This document shows, one piece after another, positions 61,484-64,000 of a DNA stretch of 64,000 bases; the stretch's first letter is position 1, and each line of letters starts with the position of its first letter. Location: NCBI RefSeq assembly GCF_016429065.1, contig NZ_JAELTX010000002.1, forward strand, positions 59,610 through 123,609. The letters are read 5' to 3'. The position numbers and the translations under genes are program-made. Below the pieces are notes generated by a model. It searched no databases, had not been told where the DNA came from, and saw nothing but the letters and a program-made list of their open reading frames with translations. Source of the stretch: Pedobacter sp. ASV17. Lineage in GTDB: Bacteria; Bacteroidota; Bacteroidia; Sphingobacteriales; Sphingobacteriaceae.

Positions 61484-64000
61484 ATGAAGTTAATTTTACC
61501 TTTCTTGCTAAAGGCCTTGCTATTGCTTGTGCCTGTTTTTGCTATGAATTGGGCTTATGCCCAAACTACGCCCAACGCCAATGGAATCCTCTTTGTTAAA
61601 AAGGGCAGCAGCGGTAATGGAAGCGCTTGGGGAAATGCCTTGGGTGAAGTTTCGGAAGCCTTGAAAGCTGCTTCGTTGTTGAATGCTGCTACCGTTGGGA
61701 CGGTAAAGGAAATTTGGGTGGCCAAGGGAACTTACTTGCCAGCCTACCCGGTAAATGATGTGGCCTCGGGAGCAGCAACCAATACCAACCGTTATAATTC
61801 ATTTTTATTGGTTAAGGATACCAAGCTTTATGGTGGTTTTGCAGGTAACGAGACTTCGATAATAGGCAGGGACTTTGTAGCCAATACTACCATTTTGAGT
61901 GGCGATATTGGGGCAGCAGGAACCAAATCCGATAATGTTTACCGTGTGGTGGTAGCCGCAGGGGAAATGGGCGAGGCGCTAATCAGCGGCTTTACCATTT
62001 CTGATGGTTATGCTCAGGTATCAGGCAATGTGGTGGTTAATGGGGTAAATTCAAATATCGAACAAGGTGCTGGCATTACGGTAAGGAGTGCCAAGCTGTT
62101 GATTGAAGATGTGATTTTAACAAACAACTATAATAATAATGGGGCAGGTGCGGCCTGTTATGCAGGCAATGGAGAAGTAATGGCCGATGCAACTTTTAGG
62201 CGTGTAAATTTTTATAAGAATTCGGGACTGGTAAGTGGTGCTGGTCTGTATGCGATTTATGCCAAGGTACAGATCGAAAATTCTACAGGCAGTTTTAATA
62301 AGATTTCTGGAAGTGTAAGTGCCAACGGGGGGATGTTCGCCTTAGGACAATCAGCTACAGTGGATTGCCAGCAATCCAACTTTTTCAACAATACTTCTTC
62401 ACTTAACGGAGCCGCAATATCTATCTTGGGAACTGCAGTAGCCAAGTTCTCCAACTGTGAGATCAATGACAATAAGGCTGGTAGCATAGGAGGTGGAATT
62501 TACGCAACAGGTAATTCGATAACAACTTTCGATAAATGTAAGTTTTTAAGAGACACTTCCGTTTCCTATAGTGGTGGCTTCTATGCTGGAAATTCTGCCG
62601 TTATTCGCTTTGAGAGCAGTGTCATTAAGGGCTGTTTTACCGATTCTTATACTGCCGCTGGTTATGTGAATGGTGTTAGCTGCATAGTGACATTTCTGAA
62701 CTCACAGGTAACGGGGAACTATAATGCTAATACGAACGATTTTGGTACCATCCGTGTTGGCGGAGGTACGTTAAATGTTATTAACAGTACCTTTAGTGGG
62801 AACAACAGATCTGCGATAGCTACCGCTGTTAGCTCGCTCAATATTTTCAACAGTGTTATTTATGGGAATGCCGCTGGAGTAACAGGGGTAGGTAGCTATA
62901 CCGCTACCAATAGCATTATTCAGGGGGTAACGCCCAATGCTGCCAACAAGTTGACCAATGTAGATCCCCTGTTTGTTTCTAGTCCACTGCATACCACGGC
63001 ACCTTTTGTTGGGGGCAACTACAGTTTGCAGCTGGGTAGTCCAGGGATAAACGTAGGAGATAACAGCCGATTCCCAGGACTGGATGCTACCACCTTGGAT
63101 CTTTTGGGTAATGCTCGTGTACAAGATTATGCTAATGGTGGTATTATTGATATAGGAGCCTATGAATATACTTTAATCTTGCAGAGCATCAATCCGATAA
63201 CCGATATGGCCAAAGTATTTGGGGATGCTGATTTTGAACCTGGGGCGATGGCAACTTCTGGCCTAAAAGTGGCCTACACTTCTTCGGATGATAACATTGC
63301 TCAAGCTTATGAAGATGCTGCGGATGGAAACAAATGGAAGATCAAAGTTAAAAAAGCAGGTTCAGTAAATATCACGGCCAGTCAGTCTGGTAACCAAACC
63401 TATGCAATTGCCACAAATGTGGTTTTTGCACTTTCCATTGATAAGGCATTACAAACCATCTCTTTTCCAATTTTTGGTGCAAAGAATACCAGTGACGTAG
63501 ACTTTGAGCCAATGGCTTTGGCGAATACGGGACTTGCCCTAACTTTTAGCAGCAGCCATACGACAGTAGCTAACGTATATCAGGATGCTGCCGATGGTAA
63601 CCAATGGAAGATTAAGATTATAGGTCCAGGGCAAACGGAAATTACAGCGGTACAGGCAGGTAATTCAAATTACCATTCGGCTTCTATGTCTAGGACATTG
63701 ACCGTAACTCCCGTTACTTTGCCAGTGGTGTTAAAAGACTTTACAGCCAAAAGGGAGGGTAACCGTGCCCGATTGGAATGGACTACAACCTCTGAGTTAA
63801 ACAATGCTTTGTTTACGATCAAGAAGTCGATAAATGGTGTTGATTTTATAGAAGTAGGAACCTTGAACGGACATGGTACGACCGCCTTTGGAAGTAATTA
63901 CATCTGGGAAGATACCCGACCATCCAATGGAACAAACTATTACCAGCTATTGCAAAAGGATCATAATGGTGTAGTGAAAGAATTAGGTCTAAAGACAGTA
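61484..64000 (+). CDS. Large secreted beta-helix protein with type IX-secretion-style C-terminus (partial)
   Basis: At least 839 residues, open through the window end. A signal peptide (1-27, ending AYAQ) precedes a long Gly/Asn/Ser-rich right-handed beta-helix (residues ~30-560) of the polymorphic-membrane-protein/adhesin type with units such as NGAAISILG. Then two ~75-residue Ig-like repeats occur (DFEPGA.ATSGLKVAYTSSDD... and DFEPMALANTGLALTFSSSH). Last is the PVVLKDFTAKREGNRARLEWTTTSE module typical just before T9SS sorting domains; the sorting domain itself is beyond the window. It is probably a surface adhesin or enzyme exported by T9SS. Confidence 0.88.
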   Translation, partial: MKLILPFLLKALLLLVPVFAMNWAYAQTTPNANGILFVKKGSSGNGSAWGNALGEVSEALKAASLLNAATVGTVKEIWVAKGTYLPAYPVNDVASGAATNTNRYNSFLLVKDTKLYGGFAGNETSIIGRDFVANTTILSGDIGAAGTKSDNVYRVVVAAGEMGEALISGFTISDGYAQVSGNVVVNGVNSNIEQGAGITVRSAKLLIEDVILTNNYNNNGAGAACYAGNGEVMADATFRRVNFYKNSGLVSGAGLYAIYAKVQIENSTGSFNKISGSVSANGGMFALGQSATVDCQQSNFFNNTSSLNGAAISILGTAVAKFSNCEINDNKAGSIGGGIYATGNSITTFDKCKFLRDTSVSYSGGFYAGNSAVIRFESSVIKGCFTDSYTAAGYVNGVSCIVTFLNSQVTGNYNANTNDFGTIRVGGGTLNVINSTFSGNNRSAIATAVSSLNIFNSVIYGNAAGVTGVGSYTATNSIIQGVTPNAANKLTNVDPLFVSSPLHTTAPFVGGNYSLQLGSPGINVGDNSRFPGLDATTLDLLGNARVQDYANGGIIDIGAYEYTLILQSINPITDMAKVFGDADFEPGAMATSGLKVAYTSSDDNIAQAYEDAADGNKWKIKVKKAGSVNITASQSGNQTYAIATNVVFALSIDKALQTISFPIFGAKNTSDVDFEPMALANTGLALTFSSSHTTVANVYQDAADGNQWKIKIIGPGQTEITAVQAGNSNYHSASMSRTLTVTPVTLPVVLKDFTAKREGNRARLEWTTTSELNNALFTIKKSINGVDFIEVGTLNGHGTTAFGSNYIWEDTRPSNGTNYYQLLQKDHNGVVKELGLKTV

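Noticed and set aside
61318..61599. 93-codon frame on the plus strand
   Set aside because: Overlaps the signal-peptide codons of the strong secreted beta-helix gene in another frame; not protein-like in its own frame.

Overview
The window reads as chromosomal DNA of a low-GC member of the Bacteroidota, most likely a Pedobacter-like Sphingobacteriaceae. The grounds are two SusC/SusD pairs, an outer-membrane-receptor family protein, a LytS/LytTR pair, a TPR-type sensor kinase, weak Shine-Dalgarno sequences, and a secreted beta-helix protein with the C-terminal architecture usual before type IX secretion signals. The genus is inferred from style, not from a marker gene. I found no rRNA, tRNA, CRISPR array, phage or transposase gene.

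Layout: 1-4.7 kb holds the tail of a TPR protein, a VOC/HAD/MFS operon divergent from a DeoR regulator across a perfect 36-bp palindrome, and a DUF1905/YdeI-type protein. 4.7-10 kb holds a TPR histidine kinase, a small membrane protein, an AraC regulator and a CPA1 Na+/H+ antiporter. 10-17 kb holds an ABC exporter pair, then an AraC regulator divergent from a siderophore-interacting-protein operon, with a Fur-box-like dyad between them. 17-25 kb holds a small Cys-containing secreted protein, an alpha/beta hydrolase, a serine hydrolase, a diheme cytochrome c, the LytS/LytTR pair and an NTF2-like secreted protein. 25.8-39.4 kb is a polysaccharide utilisation locus: susC-susD-susC-susD, a HGSNAT/NagX-like membrane acyltransferase, a GH18 glycosidase and a secreted beta-helix protein. 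It probably targets a GlcNAc-containing glycan. 40-48 kb holds small enzymes and membrane proteins (DHFR-like, SRPBCC, Rid, DUF5367), a Crp/Fnr regulator, an NAD-dependent epimerase, an OYE-family oxidoreductase, a DsrE protein, a deaminase and an AraC regulator. 48-56 kb holds an AI-2E transporter, a TonB-dependent receptor-like protein, a cytoplasmic GH13 amylase, a YihY/BrkB protein and a holin-like protein. 56-64 kb holds a three-ORF operon of unknown function in which two ORFs are one reading frame split by a TAA, then an O-methyltransferase, a HEAT/AlkD-like protein and a large secreted beta-helix protein cut by the window edge.

The most unusual feature is the intergenic DNA. Seven of eight convergent gene junctions, and several others, hold mosaics of short repeats: CCCGA...TCGGG hairpins in 20-21 nt tandem arrays, CTAG-rich 'actagttccta' arrays, longer 'evenly interspersed' elements, a ~128-bp array and a 21-nt array. 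The CTAG repeat supplies the stop codons of three unrelated genes. No single obviously new defence or biosynthetic system is visible. The best leads are the split unknown operon (56.6-58.7 kb), the repeat mosaics, the degenerate HAD protein in the palindrome-controlled operon, and the beta-helix protein of the PUL.
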